NCBI RefSeq assembly: GCF_030936135.1 | Contig: NC_082598.1 | Location: 31,056,687-31,120,686, forward strand | Source: Gavia stellata | Taxonomy: Eukaryota > Chordata > Aves > Gaviiformes > Gaviidae | Direction of reading: 5' to 3' | Length of the DNA: 64,000 nucleotides | Part shown: positions 1 to 13,200 of the stretch, in pieces | Position numbering within the stretch: the first letter of the stretch is position 1 | How the letters are laid out: each line of letters opens with the position of its first letter | Position numbers and translations under genes: made by a program | The notes under the pieces: generated by a model | Database searches by the model: none | What the model saw: only the letters and a program-made list of their open reading frames with translations | What the model was told of the DNA's origin: nothing

Positions 1-2289
1 CTGCTCACCTCCTCCTGAGGGACAGACCAGCCCTGCCACTACTGGCAGAGGCCCAGGGAGCTGGGGAATACAGCCGTAGCCCAAAATGGGCCTCATCAGC
101 ACGGCACTGTAATTCAGGGTGGGCTTTGCTTTGAGGAGATGCTGACAACTTCTCAATCACTGGGCGCTATCTCTGAAGTGAAGACATGCCATGAGTGCTC
201 TGCTTAAGCCCTCTGGGAGTTTTGTTGTTGTTCTCAGGCTTTCTGATTCTTATTCCTATCAGTAAGCAGTGGAGAAATCATCTCTCTGAAAAGCTTTTGC
301 TTTGGCACCACATTGGTTGTCACTAATAGCATCATCTTTATTATTGTTGTAACAGTTGCACCTGATAACCTTGAGAAGGGACTAGATGTCTAGACCACAT
401 TCGTCTTGCCTAACGTTAGACGTCGACTGCAGTGGTTGGTGCCTAGCTGCTCATCCTGCCAGAGGAGATCTTGTCAGCTGAGATCTCATAATCCATCTGG
501 CCAAATCTTGCCAACTGCTTTAGGCAGGAGTAATTGCTATCTGTATTTCATTGACTCTGTTAACTCTAAAGGATGCTTAGTTACCAAGCTGGAATGTAGA
601 TGTGCCTCAGAGGCATCTAAAGTCAGGTAAGAGACATCTCTCCCTTATTACTCTGCTGTACATAACAATCACCTGACTGCTGACCCAAACATTTCAAAAT
701 CAGAGCTTCCACAGTCTGCTATATTTACTGAAGTTTGCTTAAAAGCTAGAGAATTGTTTGCTTAAAAATGCTGCAGTGCACTGCAAAACTCACCACGCCT
801 TTAAGCTTGCAATGTAGGAGAAGCAGTGGCAGTCCCTCATGCCAGTTCCCCAGTTTCGGCAGTTCGGTGGTGCTCCTCGATTCCACTGTGCTCTCTTGTG
901 TTATTCTAAATCTCCAAAATATGTTACAGTATGTGGGAAAGTTGTGAGAGACTCCTAGGGTTTGTGTTTATCTCCTTGCTGCAGAATGGCAGCTCAAAAG
1001 CTCCAGAAGAATGGCAGTGAAACTCTCCGCCAATAATTCTTTATTAATTCAGAGACACTCAGGGCTCTGGTTACCCATGCTAGTTCAGAAACAATCACTT
1101 CACTCCAGTGTATTGGGAGAAGGGAGCACTCGCTGCATGGGGCTGCAGTATTGCAGTAATTCTCCTGTATTAGCTGTTGACATTGTTTGAAAGACAAAAG
1201 ACGTCATTTCCAATGTGCTGGGCTTTTTACTAAAAAGGAGCAGTGATCTGCTACCATATCCTCTCTCCCTTTATCTACCCCGTACCCCCGCAGAGAACAA
1301 GGGCACAAGGCTATAGCCTGCATAGTCCAGTCATTGTTTCCTTTTCATGGACTTGTCCATCGGCCAAACAGCATTTGATCATCTCATATGACCTAACCAG
1401 ACTTCCTCACGTCACGTGGCTGTGACCCAACCTTCAGGTGCGGAGAAAAGAGAACAATCCCCTACCTCGGGGACACATCCAGAGGAGCGAGCTGCCGTCC
1501 TGGCTACACTGGCTTACAATTCTGCACAGAGATGCATGATGCTGGGAACGAAAATTGTGCCGCGGTGAGAAAAGGGGAAGAGAGCTGGCTCACTGCAGCT
1601 GGTGGGTCTGTAAGGATCTCAAATGGACCGAACAGATTTTGCTTGCAAACTGAGCTTGGTTCCTGGGAAACCCTGGCACCCGCCATGGTGAGACGGGGCT
1701 CTTAGTGCCTGGTGGTAACAGCAGACAGGTTGAACACATCCCACCCCTTTGCAGAGGTAGGAATTTGGTACCAGGTAGTGTGAATGGTGGTTGTATTACC
1801 TCTGTCAGCTCAATGGCTTGTTCCAGATACTTCTCATGTTTTGACTGATATCTTCACTAATCAATTCTGAATAAAAGAAATTTCATTCATCTCTTCATCT
1901 AACCACGGTTTCTGGAAAGAAAAATGTTTACACACACTTCTTTCTGGCTCATAAATCAATCGGTTAGTCCAGCCAGCAGTGGTAGCAAGACTCCTTACTG
2001 CTACCTGCCTTTGTTGTTTTATGGAAAAACAACGCTAGCATATCAGGCTATGTTACTGGTGTAGATTTTTCATGATGAATTAATTCCTATTTATGAGCAA
2101 AGGTGCTAGTAATTACTGGGAACACTCACAGTTTGTTCCAGCGCAAGGACCCTATTCTTTACAAGAGGGATGAGGACTGGTGCTAGCCTGGTCTGAGTAC
2201 AGGGCTCTTCCCTCCCAAGAACTGTCACCTGGTAGGGAGGAAACTGCAGTTAAAGACATGAAAGTAAGCTACAAACAGGGGAAAAAGCG
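1..2289. other. Intergenic, no gene recognised
   Basis: Only short open frames occur on either strand, none with a recognisable domain. No repeat with a clear family was seen. Confidence 0.5.
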
Positions 2290-2560
2290 GTGTGGGTTTA
2301 TTGAAAGGCAGGTAGTGCCACACTAGCCCAGTATCTTCCTTTGACAAGACAGCTGATTTTCCCACCAGATTTGCTCTGTTTCGATTTCAGTGAAGCATCT
2401 GACATGGTGCCATACAAGAAATATCAATTAAGAGAGGAGCTATACCAGAACTGTGACCTGCCTAAGGAGCTTGCTAAAGGGGAGATGAAACACAGGCTGC
2501 TGAGAGGGGGGGGGAACACGAGACCACAGAGCAGTCACTAGAAGGGTTCATCAAAGATCG
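2290..2560 (+). mobile_element. Ancient CR1/L3-type LINE relic
   Basis: Plus-strand translation contains FDFSEASDMVPYKKYQLREE, which resembles the reverse-transcriptase palm block [12 protein letters not shown], and further on KELAKGEMKHR. The frame continues for 66 codons by chance of decay. Both boundaries are uncertain and the call rests on one short motif. Confidence 0.5.
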
Positions 2561-5502
2561 GTCTTTAATTAGTGGCTGCACATTTCAGCAGTGTGGGAAG
2601 GCCACTGCCAGTGCCATTGAGAGCTCAGGACTGAGCTTTGGTAAGATGGGAGGTAGGGAGGGATTTGGGACTGGCCAGCAATGGGCCCACCAAGGCACCT
2701 GCAACCGATTCCTGCACCACCCATGCTGGGCAGAGTGTACAGAGAACACAACCCACACTATCAGATCATTGCAGACATTTCATATGCTGATCTGAATACC
2801 TCTTCCACTTTGGATACCACAAGAGCTTCCAGCTTCACCGGCATGGGGGGATTCCAGTGAGCCAAGAGCTGATGGTGCTGCTGGTTGCAGGGGTCTCCCT
2901 GCCACTGGCTTGCCCAGCAGGTGCTCTCATGTGTCTAGGAAGATGGAGCAGGACCTGCTGTCATCTTTTTTGAAGGTTGGGAAAGCTCAGGCAACACATC
3001 TGGCATTACGCAGTCACATTATAAATGCAGAGAACTTGGTCCCAAAGGAGGTCCAAGGGGTTTCCATGCGTGCGTGCTATATACAATGTGCAGAAATGTA
3101 GATTTTACATTGATAAATTACATTTCCCCTCAGATATGCCACAGCAGCAAGGATAGGAAAAAATAAAGGGGAAAACACATGGGTTTATTTATATTCTTGT
3201 AATAATCCATACACTTGGCGTCCAGGAATTGCAAGCAGCTCTTCATTAGGGTTTTACAGATAAGAGCCTGTGGTTTAACCTTGTTTTCTGATCTTTCTTC
3301 ATCAACAGGTTAAGCTTAGGTGAAGGAAAAAGCATGGGAAGATATAGCAGTACCTTCTCTACCTCACTCTAGCCAGAAACATCAGAAAACCACAAAAAAA
3401 GCTGTAAGGCGGAGACTTCTTATGTCCCAATAACCCAGTGAAACTGCAGCCTCTAAAGAACGGCCTGGAGTGAACGGATACTCTCACGTACCTGTGGATG
3501 CTGTCAGGCAATTACTGGCACAGTCTTACATTATCGAGGTCATTGGCACCTCTGTGGTACCTCCTTTCTTCCGAGGAGTGACCTGCGGCAGCTGGGGAGC
3601 CCGCGCCCCTCGGCACGCCGAGGGAGGGAGGGAGGCCTCCAGTGGACAGATGCACAAAACGCCACCTTATTTTTCTCATTTTCATGTTCTGCTAATGTCT
3701 TCCATCTGCGAGGCAGTTGTCTGTCTGAAAGCACATCCATTCCCATGGTACTAAAATGTCCTAAAAGCTATTGTGAGCCAAAGGTTTTTACAAACACCTT
3801 TTATTTTAAGGTAAGGCAAACGAGTGACATTTTTTTCCAAAATAGTAATCTCCAATTAATAACATTGTTGGTTGCTGGGTAGCTAACACAAACAAAAGCT
3901 AAGACAAATCTAAGATATTTTATTTAAACAGATTATGCCTTTTGGTAGAATAGCAGAGGAGGAAGCAGACGTCTTATTTACGTTACTGCAGAGGGTCCAG
4001 CATCTTCCACTCACCAGCAACATTAACAGTAGTTCATACTCCTGTGAGTAAGAGCTCCCCTTCCCAATGCCACCACCTCTGTTTCATATTCCCCCTTTCA
4101 CCCTGGGATGCCCAGTTTCTGCCCAGCATCTGGACACAACGCAGCCCCAAAAAGCAGCAGCCTGTGCTGTGCTGTGCCTGGGTCTGCAATTTATTTATTT
4201 ATTGGCTGCCCAGTACCTACTTATTGCCCAGCTGGTAGACCAAACCATACCAAGAACAGCTGACTTCACTGGATCACTTGTCTCTCTATGGAGATAGTCA
4301 TTTGGGTCTCTTTCTTCCACCCAGTGACCGATTTTCATGGAACATACAGAAATTTAATCTCTCTGAGATTGCTAGCCTTCCATCAAACCTCGCCAGCAGG
4401 TTCAGAAGTTATTAGTGGGAGACAGACAGTGTGATCATGCACACTTTGTTTCTTAGGAAACCAGCCTAAAAATAAATGATCTCAGTGGAAATCTGAGGTT
4501 ACCCAGCTTCTACCAGATTGCTTTCAAAATTCTGTTGGACTTGTTACTTCAGATGGCTAAACAGAGGCATGGGTGATAAATGCCTCTCTTTATCTAACAT
4601 GGCTATTCATATCTTCAGGTAACTATATCCCTCCTATCATTGGACCCTTTCAGATCTCTATTTATGTTTGTCCCTGTTCTTGGATGGCAGCTTGTGTATA
4701 ACATTTTTTCTTCATCACTTCCAAAGTGGATCACTGAAACCTGCTTTAGCTGGAGCTGAGTATAAAAGGCATCCCTCCGAGGTCCTGTCTTATTTAGGAT
4801 AGAGCTGCCTATCTTTTGCAGATCATATTGAATAACATATACCACCATACATACAAATGAAACACATCACCAGCAGCCAAATGTCGTGCAGTCAAACCTA
4901 GCTTTGAAATAGGGAAGCTTTCCAGCACCAAATTTCTCATTCTTTTTAAATTGTTGATTAATAGACCTAGAACAGACATCTACATAAACCCTTTGTGTTG
5001 CCTGAAACTAGTAATTTGGTGATGAAATATAACTGTACTTACATTTAGCTAACTCGTTCTCCAGCTAGTCTGTCAAACGACGGTTTTATTCCACCTCTGG
5101 AACAAGTAAGTGTTATCTTGTATAGAGTGAATTGAAGGGTTCGGTGTTCATGAATGTAGGAAATGTGCATGTGCATGTACATGTTACATATATCACTCCT
5201 CCTGATCCAGGTGGCCACCAGTGTTTATGAGCTACCTGGAACTGCCCATAATATTTTCCACTTGACCTTGCAGTCCCGTTTTTCTGAGCACCCTGTGCTC
5301 AGACCTCTCTTTACTTGCTGTATTCTAGGTTTTCTGCAGCCCTTCAGACTGTTTCTACCCCACCTGATGTGGCCACCCAAGCTCAGCACCAGCTGTATCT
5401 TCTGTAAGGCATGGGCAGACCTTGTGCTGCCCTGATGCTGCCCTAGCGAAGCCTTGGCTGAAGCAGCAGGGTTTTTTTTTTGTTTGGGTTTTTTTTTTTT
5501 TT

Positions 5503-5570
5503 TTCAGGTTGGACTTGATGATCTTACAGGTCTTTTCCAACCGTAGTGATTCTGTGATTCTGTGATTCTG
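5503..5570 (+). mobile_element. CR1 3' end, very short
   Basis: It contains GGTTGGACTTGATGATCTTA and TCTTTTCCAACC followed by three copies of the GATTCTGT tail. Only about 65 bp remain. It is preceded by T-rich homopolymers at 5,471-5,504. Confidence 0.85.
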
Positions 5571-8536
5571 AGCATCCAGCTCTGCCATGGCTCTTGGAGA
5601 AAGGGGTAGACAAGGAGACAGCTCAGAGGAGAGCAGAAAGCATGGCAAATAGGTCCTGCAAACCCCGCTGGGCAAGAAGGACTGTAAGATTTACACTTGC
5701 TTTGTACAGAGAAAAAGCAGTGGAGGAGGCACTTCCACCAATAGGTGAGTGTTACAACAAAGGCAGCGCTGGCCAAATGTCTCTGGTTTTTCCGAGGCGG
5801 GACAAAAAGAAGCCACCTAAATTTGCAAGAAAGAGACTGAAGCTAGACTTGAGAGCAAACTGCCGAAGTAAAAATGAGTAACCACAGGGGAAAGGCTGGC
5901 CAGAGAGAATATGAAATTCCTGCCTTTGGAACAGGGATGTTCTGGGTGTTTTTAGGGACAGGATAGACCAACATCTACTAGGGCTAGCATAGGTATAATT
6001 GACTCCTTAGGTATTGCAGAGGGTTGGATAAATAAAAGGATCTTTGCTCGGCTCCATCCCTGTATTTTCTATCCTAAGGAAGAAACAAATACAGAAAGTT
6101 GGACCTACCATCACTTGTGTACCGGTATGGGACAGGCAGTGCGGTCAGGCAGTGAGTGACCTGCCTAGAATCTTTCATGCCTGAAGACTTCTAAACACTG
6201 TAAGGAACAGGAAGAAAAAAGAAGGTAATGTAGAGAACAAGAAGGAGCCCGAGAAGCGGTGATAAAATCTTTAAAGTATGGAATGGGGAAGCGTTTAGGG
6301 AATGAAGAGTAAATGGAAAGAAGTGATGTATGCGGGAAGCCTGCCCTTCCGACACTAGATGGCTCTGCAACCCCGAGGAAAGCTTGCCTTGCTGGACACC
6401 CTTCCTTTTTCTTGGGAAAATAAAAGCAGCCAACGGACACAAAGGTGACGAGAATGCTTCCAGTCTGTCTTTATGAAAGAGGAGCAACACTGCAGCTGCA
6501 GATCTTCTCTCCTAGATTAAGGAGTTTAATTACGCTAATGTATTTTGATTGCATGTGCTTCGTGCATCATAATAGCCTTTAAAATATTTTATCAAAGGTT
6601 ATTGGATGCATTGCATAAAACTATACATTGCATTGTTATATATGCAATGCAAAGTTAGGTTAGTTAAAATACAAGAGAAAATAAGTTTTATCTACCAACT
6701 TAGTATGCCATAGATAATTTGAACATGAAGCATCATCAACTTTAAAATTCATTTGTTAGTTCTTTTTACAGAGGTTATTTTTAAGTTTAATTTCATGATT
6801 TCCATCTATGCTCAAGGCTACTTCCCAAACCTGCTCTAATTTGTGTGTGCGCAGAGGCTTTTTCTGGAAATCAATGCCCTCACTGTACTAGTTCAAGGAA
6901 GAAGAGACTAAGGGGGGGTTGAAAATCAAAGTCCCCAAGTCCTCCTGCCATGCCAGAGCACCAGAGCTGGCTCTTCTCTCTTCCATCAGCAGCTGCTCAG
7001 TAGAGGGGCATGTTAGTAAGCGGAGGGAGCACAGACTGCGTGTGCACCCATGCTGGACTAAAGCCGTTTTTCTCCCATTTGTGCAGGGACTCGGGCAGAG
7101 AAGTTCAGGGCAGCGACTGGTTTCTGAACAGATGCAAGTTGCGATTTATGTCTCAGAACTAGTTTTTCAAAACCTGTTTGTTTTCAGCAAACAGCAAGCT
7201 CTAAATTAGTAGTTTGTGTCATTTTCAGCTTGATTTTTTTTTCACATGTGATCCTCTTCTCTCTCCTCCTTAGTTTTAACAGAGTTGAAGTGCACTGATG
7301 GCTTGGATCTCATGGCACAGTCCCGTACAGTGCTGGCAGAATCAAGCATTTTAGTAAGAATCACTAATGTAATATCAGATCTGACCAGTTTTACAGAAGG
7401 ATGGGAGCGAGCAGTGAGCTGATGTGGTACAAGAATACCAGGAGAACTGAATGCAGTTTGGGTTTGGGCAACTTTAGTAACCTGACTATGACATAAAATG
7501 TTCAAACAGCAAGCAATGCCACTCCATAAATAAACAAGTTCATTGCCAAAAATTTATATGCTTTTTACTTTTTTTTTAAATTTTTTTAAGTGCTTTTACT
7601 TATATCAGAGAGATAGAAGGAGATCCACTGAACTCAGAGCTTTCTAGTTTCTGTTGTAAAGCATCAGTGCTCAGAAAACCATTAGCATGAAGGTAATTTG
7701 GTTTTGGAAGACTTTGGATTCACTTGGCACAGAGGCTGCCCTTATCTGAGCATGTTATATTAAGCACTAAAAACTTCCTTAGATTTTTGTCACTTTCTAG
7801 TTATCTTCCTGTATTTTTGTTGGTCTCCTGGTAGAGAATGACACCTCTATCAGACTATCAAAAACACTGCTGCTAGGGAAGGTCACCTTCATTTTCTGCT
7901 GTTCTTCCTTTGTCACCTCTCTCTGAAAGCTGTCACTGGGTTCCTGTCTCTTGGTGCATCATATCAAATCTCTATTTTCTCATTTTCAGGGGTTTATCTA
8001 CTATTATCTGTATGTATACAGGTTCTGTATTTTATGAAGAGGAATTACACAGGCTTGCATAAATGGCTTATTTTTAGAAGCTCATTAAACTCCTAATGCA
8101 AATATTTGCCAATAACATGAATTACATGCTTGAGTGATACCTGAACTTGTTATTTACATTGTGATTTACAAACAAAAGTTTTCTTATTGCACTCCTTAGA
8201 CATCCGGTTCAGCGAGAAACATTTCTTCATACTGTGAAGTTTAAAATCTCTATGATTACCATACCCAGGTGGAGTTTCTCTTAGTTTTGTGCCTATTACC
8301 TGTTGCATTTTACAATGATCTGTTAGTGATAGCTTAATTAAAAAGAGTTTTGATGCTGTGTGTCAGAGTGAAGAAATGTGTCATAGAAGTCCAGGAGCAA
8401 TCTGAGTGAAGAAGGAGTTTCTGAGAGGGCAGAGGGCACTGGGGGCTGTGCAAAGCTAGGCAGAAGACCAGTGTGGGCAATGGCATGAGAATGTTATGTC
8501 CTCTCTGGAGTCTTCTTTGAGTATATGAGTATGTAT

Positions 8537-8598
8537 ATTTGAGTATTCACATACTCAAATCCATGTATAAGAGTGTTTGGCATCATATACATGGATTT
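8537..8598. repeat. Two overlapping perfect inverted repeats
   Basis: ATTTGAGTAT (8,537-8,546) pairs with 8,551-8,560 across a 4-base loop. AAATCCATGTATA (8,557-8,569) pairs with 8,586-8,598 across a 16-base loop. The two share four bases, so only one full hairpin can form at a time. Confidence 0.85.
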
Positions 8599-9028
8599 AA
8601 GCACAGCAGAGATATAACTTCATTTAGTGCCCTCTCTTCATGTCAGAAGATTCCCCTTTAATAGCTGCTTGCTCACATTTGTCACCTTCTATCCACCTTC
8701 CATCTCCTCTTTTTGCATTACCAGCAGGGAAATCCCTGCTGAGAGCACCAGACCCTGACATGCCTATAGGGCATGCTCTGCTGGGAGATGAGATTTGAAC
8801 TAATAACCTCCACTTTGTTGTTACCTGAAGACTACATCAGTTAGTAAAAATCCAGTGTTTTCCTCCTAAAATCCCAATTACAATCTTATATACTAAGTCC
8901 TTCTTCCTGGGCCAGGCAAGTTTTCTGTATTTCAAGAAAAAATATTTGGTTTTATATTTCTTGGAGTGTTTTAGTTAGCTTCTTGTGCTCTCCTGTGAAA
9001 CTGCAGTTTTGTCATTACAGAATCAAGC

Positions 9029-9077
9029 CTGTGAAAGAAAAATGTGAAGAAAAATGCTGTGAAAGAAAAATGTGAAG
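9029..9077 (+). repeat. Direct repeat, 21 bp, offset 28 bp
   Basis: Positions 9,029-9,049 and 9,057-9,077 are identical (starting CTGTGAAAGAAAAATG). The 28-bp offset means a local tandem duplication. It lies just before the LTR-like element. Confidence 0.85.
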
Positions 9078-9138
9078 CAGCTGATGCAGAGTTGTTGGTC
9101 CCATTAATTAGTCCCAGCTTTATTATTTTGTGTATGTG

Positions 9139-10262
9139 TGTATTGGGTTGCGTGGCAAGGTTTTGGTAGTGGGGGGAGCTACAGGGGTGGCTTCTGTGAG
9201 AGGCTGCTAGAAGCTTCCCCTATGTCCGATAGAGCCAATGCCAGCCGGCTCCAAGATGGACCAAGGCCAAGGCCGAGCCCATCAGCGACGGTGGTAGCGC
9301 CTCTGTGATAACATATTTAAGAAGGGGAAAAAGTTGCTGCACAACAGCAACCGTAGCAGGGGCGAGGAGTGAGAATATGTGAGAGAAACAGCTCTGCAGA
9401 CACCAAGGTCAGTGAAGAAGGAGGGGGAGGAGGTGCTCCAGGCGCCGGAGCAGAGATTCCCCTGCAGCCCCTGGTGAAGACCATGGTGAGGCAGGTTGTC
9501 CCCCGGCAGCCCATGGAGGTCCACGGTGGAGCAGATATACACCTGCAGCCCATGGAGGACCCCACGCTGGAGCAGGTGGATGCCCGAAGGAGGCTGTGAC
9601 ACTGTGGGAAGCCCACGCTGGATCAGGCTCCTGGCAGGACTTGTGGACCCATGGAGAGAGGGGCCCACGCTGGAGCAGGTTTTCTGGCAGGACTTGTGAC
9701 CCCGCGGGGGACCCATGCTGGAGTGGTCTGTTTCTGAAGGACTGCACCCCGTGGAACGGACCCATGCTGGAGCAGTTTGTGAAGAACTGTAGCCCGTGGG
9801 AAGGTCCCACAATGGAGAAGTTCATGGAGAACTGTCTCCCATGGGAGGGACCCCACGCTGGAGCAGGGGAAGAGTGTGAGGAGGAAGGAGCGGCACAAAC
9901 AAGATGTGATGAACTGACCACAACCCCCATTCCCCGTCCCCCTGTGCCACTCAGGGGGAGGAGGTAGAGAAAATTGGGAGTGAAGCTGAGTCCAGGAAGA
10001 AGGGATGGGTGGGGGGAAGGTGTTTTTAAGATTTTGTTTGATTTCTCATTATCCTACTCTGATTTTGATTGGTAATAAATTAAACTAATTTCCCCAAGTT
10101 GAGTCTGTTTTGCCTGTGACGGTAATGGTGAGGGAAATCCCTGTCCTTATCCTGACCCATGAGCCTTCCGTTCTATTTTCTCTCCCCGGTCTAGCTGAGG
10201 AAGAGGAGTGATAGAACGGCTTTGGTGGGCACTTGGCATCTAGCCAGGGTCAGCCCCCCACA
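9139..10262 (+). mobile_element. Solo-LTR-like endogenous retroviral element with internal tandem repeats
   Basis: The element starts TGTATTGGGTTGCGTGG and ends GCCCCCCACA, so it has TG...CA ends. Inside are a TATA-like CATATTTAAG at 9,312-9,321 and an AATAAA at 10,074-10,079, in the order expected for U3, R and U5 on the plus strand. No retroviral genes flank it, so a solo LTR is the best reading. Flanking bases GTATG (9,132-9,136) and ATATG (10,263-10,267) could be a mutated 5-bp target duplication if the true 5' edge is two bases to the left. Family assignment needs a repeat library. Confidence 0.62.
9500..9870 (+). repeat. Imperfect tandem repeats of about 45-48 bp within the LTR-like element
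   Basis: The core CCCACGCTGGAGCAG or CCCATGCTGGAGCAG recurs at roughly 45-60 bp steps, followed by a GTGAAGAACTG-like block and a CCCGTGGGA-like block. The best units are near 9,757-9,801 and 9,802-9,846. Because the unit is often a multiple of three, long open frames appear on both strands here; I take them as by-products. Confidence 0.7.
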
Positions 10263-13200
10263 ATATGCTAATGCCAGAGCACAGAAGCAGGATAGGATCC
10301 CACAGCACTAAGCAAGCACTGTGCAAAATGGGAAGTGAGCCATAGTCCCTACATCCAAAAGCTTTACAGCAACCTGTTTTCCTATCAGCATCATCAGATT
10401 GATGGTAGTGCCTTTTTTCCATGTGCTGAAAGCAACTTAACAGATAAGTTGAAGAAAAGACCCTGCTTTACTACGTTGGTCTCAGATGGTTCAGTACCCT
10501 GGAATACCACAGGAATTATTGTGCACAAAAAATAATTCTGATCTGTAGCAGCCACAGAGGTTTAGTATGAACTTTGAAGGCATATGCAAGGGAGAAGAAG
10601 CAGAGGACCATTTTTCTCTGTGTAAAGCAGAGGTAATGGAGACCACGTACAGGTCTGTGATCACATTTTAGGAGGGACATTGCAGTTCAGGAGAAAGTGC
10701 AGAAGAGGGTTGCAGTGAAAGAGGGAGAATGGAAAAATAAAAGTTGATTTTATTACGGTGAGTTTACATTCACAGGGAGAAAAATCTAGGGCCCAGAAGC
10801 ATAGCAAGAACTGGCAGCTGGAAGCCAAAGCCATATATATCTGATCACAGTGTTTGATCAAGGACAATTATCAGTGACAGCAGACTGCTGGGGAAGTGGT
10901 GAATTCTCCACTTCTTGCTGACTTCACATGAGCGCTGGACCCCTTCTGGGAACTGCCGAGGCAGGAGCACTCTTGAGAGAAGAAATGGCCACACAGCAAG
11001 AGTGGAGGTGAACGTGCTGCATGAGAGATCCCTGCTCACCTGGGTTGTGTCGAGGGATGCTGTGGATGAGAGGTAGCGCCCCAGCAGTGCCCAGAGACAG
11101 ATCGCACGCCACATCGCACCTGCATGGGTGTATCAGTCCTCACATTGGCCATAACCAAATATCAGGCTCCATGCAAATACTGCTCAGTGAAACCTGAGGT
11201 TCTCATACATGTATCAAATCATTATAGTGAAGTAATGATCCTCTTCAGCTCACTAGTAAAACCAGGCTGGTTACAAAGGAGTCATCGAAGGTCCTTGAGG
11301 CATCACAGCCATTGCATCCTGGAGTGCTAGCTGGTTAGAACTAGTCTGTGTGATGGTTCTTTGGCCATCTCCACCCAGGCTGAGTCCAACACAATGCTCC
11401 TCACTCCATGTGACGGAGGAACACGCAGTCAAGTGAGGAAGAGACTGTCCCATATCCTGGGCTAACACCCAAACCTGTATATTCCTTACTCTTGCTGCCA
11501 TGCTTGTGTCTGAAACGTGGCCAAAATGTCTTAGATTAAAATTTTCTTTTGAGTAAGTAATAGCTTTTTTTAAATAGCAAACTCTCCAGCATCTCTGCAT
11601 TTGAGAGCTGACCCAGCTGCAGCCCCAACTGAAGGCCAAATGGCTATGACAAACCTCATTCTGTGCTTCAATTTGAGGGAAAAGAAACACAGCAAGATTG
11701 GTCTGAGTTTGGCTGTTCAAACAAAGCTGCATGAACTTTCACACTTTATATTGTTTGTTATGACGTTTTCAAAATGAGCCACAGATGTTTCACTCTGTTG
11801 GGCTTTTTTCTGACCCCGGTTGAGTCATCTATTATCCAGGCCAGATCTGGGCAGCTCAAACAGGAGTCACAATGAAGAATTCTCCAAAAGAAGGTCAATA
11901 GTTTATTTGATTTTTAGATCATCTTCTGCACATACCTAAAAAGACAATGAAAAAAACATAATCTCTACTAATGGCATGATGTAAAACGTTGGGAAGTAAT
12001 GGATCCTATCCAAACTGTTTGTGTTCCCCATCACTTAAACTGAGTCAGTTAGGATGAGTTAGGACTGAAATTTGTCTATAGCTTGCAGCTTTTCTTTAAA
12101 TATTTTGCTCTGGTTACAATGTAGTAGAGAAGACTGAAAAGTTTCTGAGACAACCTTTGATCTTAACTATGTATCTATGGCCCTCTTGAGCAAGTGGGAT
12201 CCCATCAAGCAAATCAAACTGGAAACATTATGTAAACTGTCAATGTGATGGCAAATGACCAGAGACATGCTCTGAAAAATGCCAAGTGTCACAGCAGGGC
12301 ATGGAGAAAACCCTTACTTTTCCTTTGGGAAAAAAATAGTCACATATTCTCCGACAAAACAGATCTCTGTCTGGCAAGATGCTACTGCAGCATCCTTTGG
12401 GGATGATACTGATGTGCAGAAAAAAGACAATTCTCTGGCAAGAGTTAACCTGACTGTCATTCAGTAGTCTGCTGAGTCCTTCCTAGAAAGGAGAACGGAG
12501 ATCTGGCTACAGAGTGCTGCTTGAGACCAGTAGATGTCAGCCCATTTGAAACAAAAGTTCCCATCCACACACATCCCCAGGTTTTTTACTCCGTGCTTCG
12601 TTTGTTTTTTGTTTTCAAAGACTTGTGTAATAATACATCCCCAGAATATGTGTTATAGTTTTAACAGAGCATTGTCCTTGGAAAGTTTTCAAAGTGTTTC
12701 TGTATATTTGCAGTATCTGTAGTTAGCACACTCAACGCCAGAGTGATTCATTTCCTGCCCAGTGGCCATTTGTTGTTGCGTACATTTTTTGTTCTTGGCT
12801 GCACCTTTACAAATATAATGGAAAAATCACTACTTGCAGATAATGAAAGTGAAGGAATTAAAAATTAATGCATACAGCAGAGAATGTCAGCCACAGAAAC
12901 TTGCTTGCAAATGCCAGTGCAGGGCAGTATTTTGTATTAAATAGCTGTGGCCAGTGCCTACATCTTTGCAGTTAGGGGGTCAGTAATTTGGAATCAGCTA
13001 GAGCCATGGGTTACTTCTACAGTGTAAGTTCCTCAGCAGTGAAAGGAAAAAAAAAAAAAACATATTATTTCTTAGTAATTGGTATTTCAGTGTATTTTGT
13101 TTTCGGGTGAAACTGTGCTAATCATTAATGCTTTGTATATCTCTGGAGGTTGCCAGATGCTACACACATAGTTGACGTCTGGGGAATAGAGCATTGCTTG

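Larger units (their letters stand above)
2561..9028. other. Intergenic, no gene recognised
   Basis: Apart from the CR1 end at 5,503-5,570 and the inverted repeats at 8,537-8,598, this stretch contains short chance frames. A 95-codon plus-strand frame at 5,594-5,881 begins directly after the CR1 end; it is basic and matches nothing I know. A short GC-rich patch occurs at 3,541-3,650. Confidence 0.5.

Noticed and set aside
5594..5881. 95-codon basic frame after a CR1 end
   Set aside because: No domain, no splice or promoter context, and the length is within chance; no support beyond being open.
6628..6652. Inverted repeat TTGCATTG/CAATGCAA
   Set aside because: Only 8-bp arms in an A/T-rich region with many TGCAT repeats; not notable.
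8770..8870. Possible tRNA-like B box (GTTCAAATC on the minus strand)
   Set aside because: No matching A box, acceptor stem or cloverleaf could be drawn; a nine-base match is expected by chance.
9282..9930. Frames of 91-176 codons on both strands
   Set aside because: They arise from the in-phase tandem repeats inside the LTR-like element; simultaneous open frames on both strands argue against coding.
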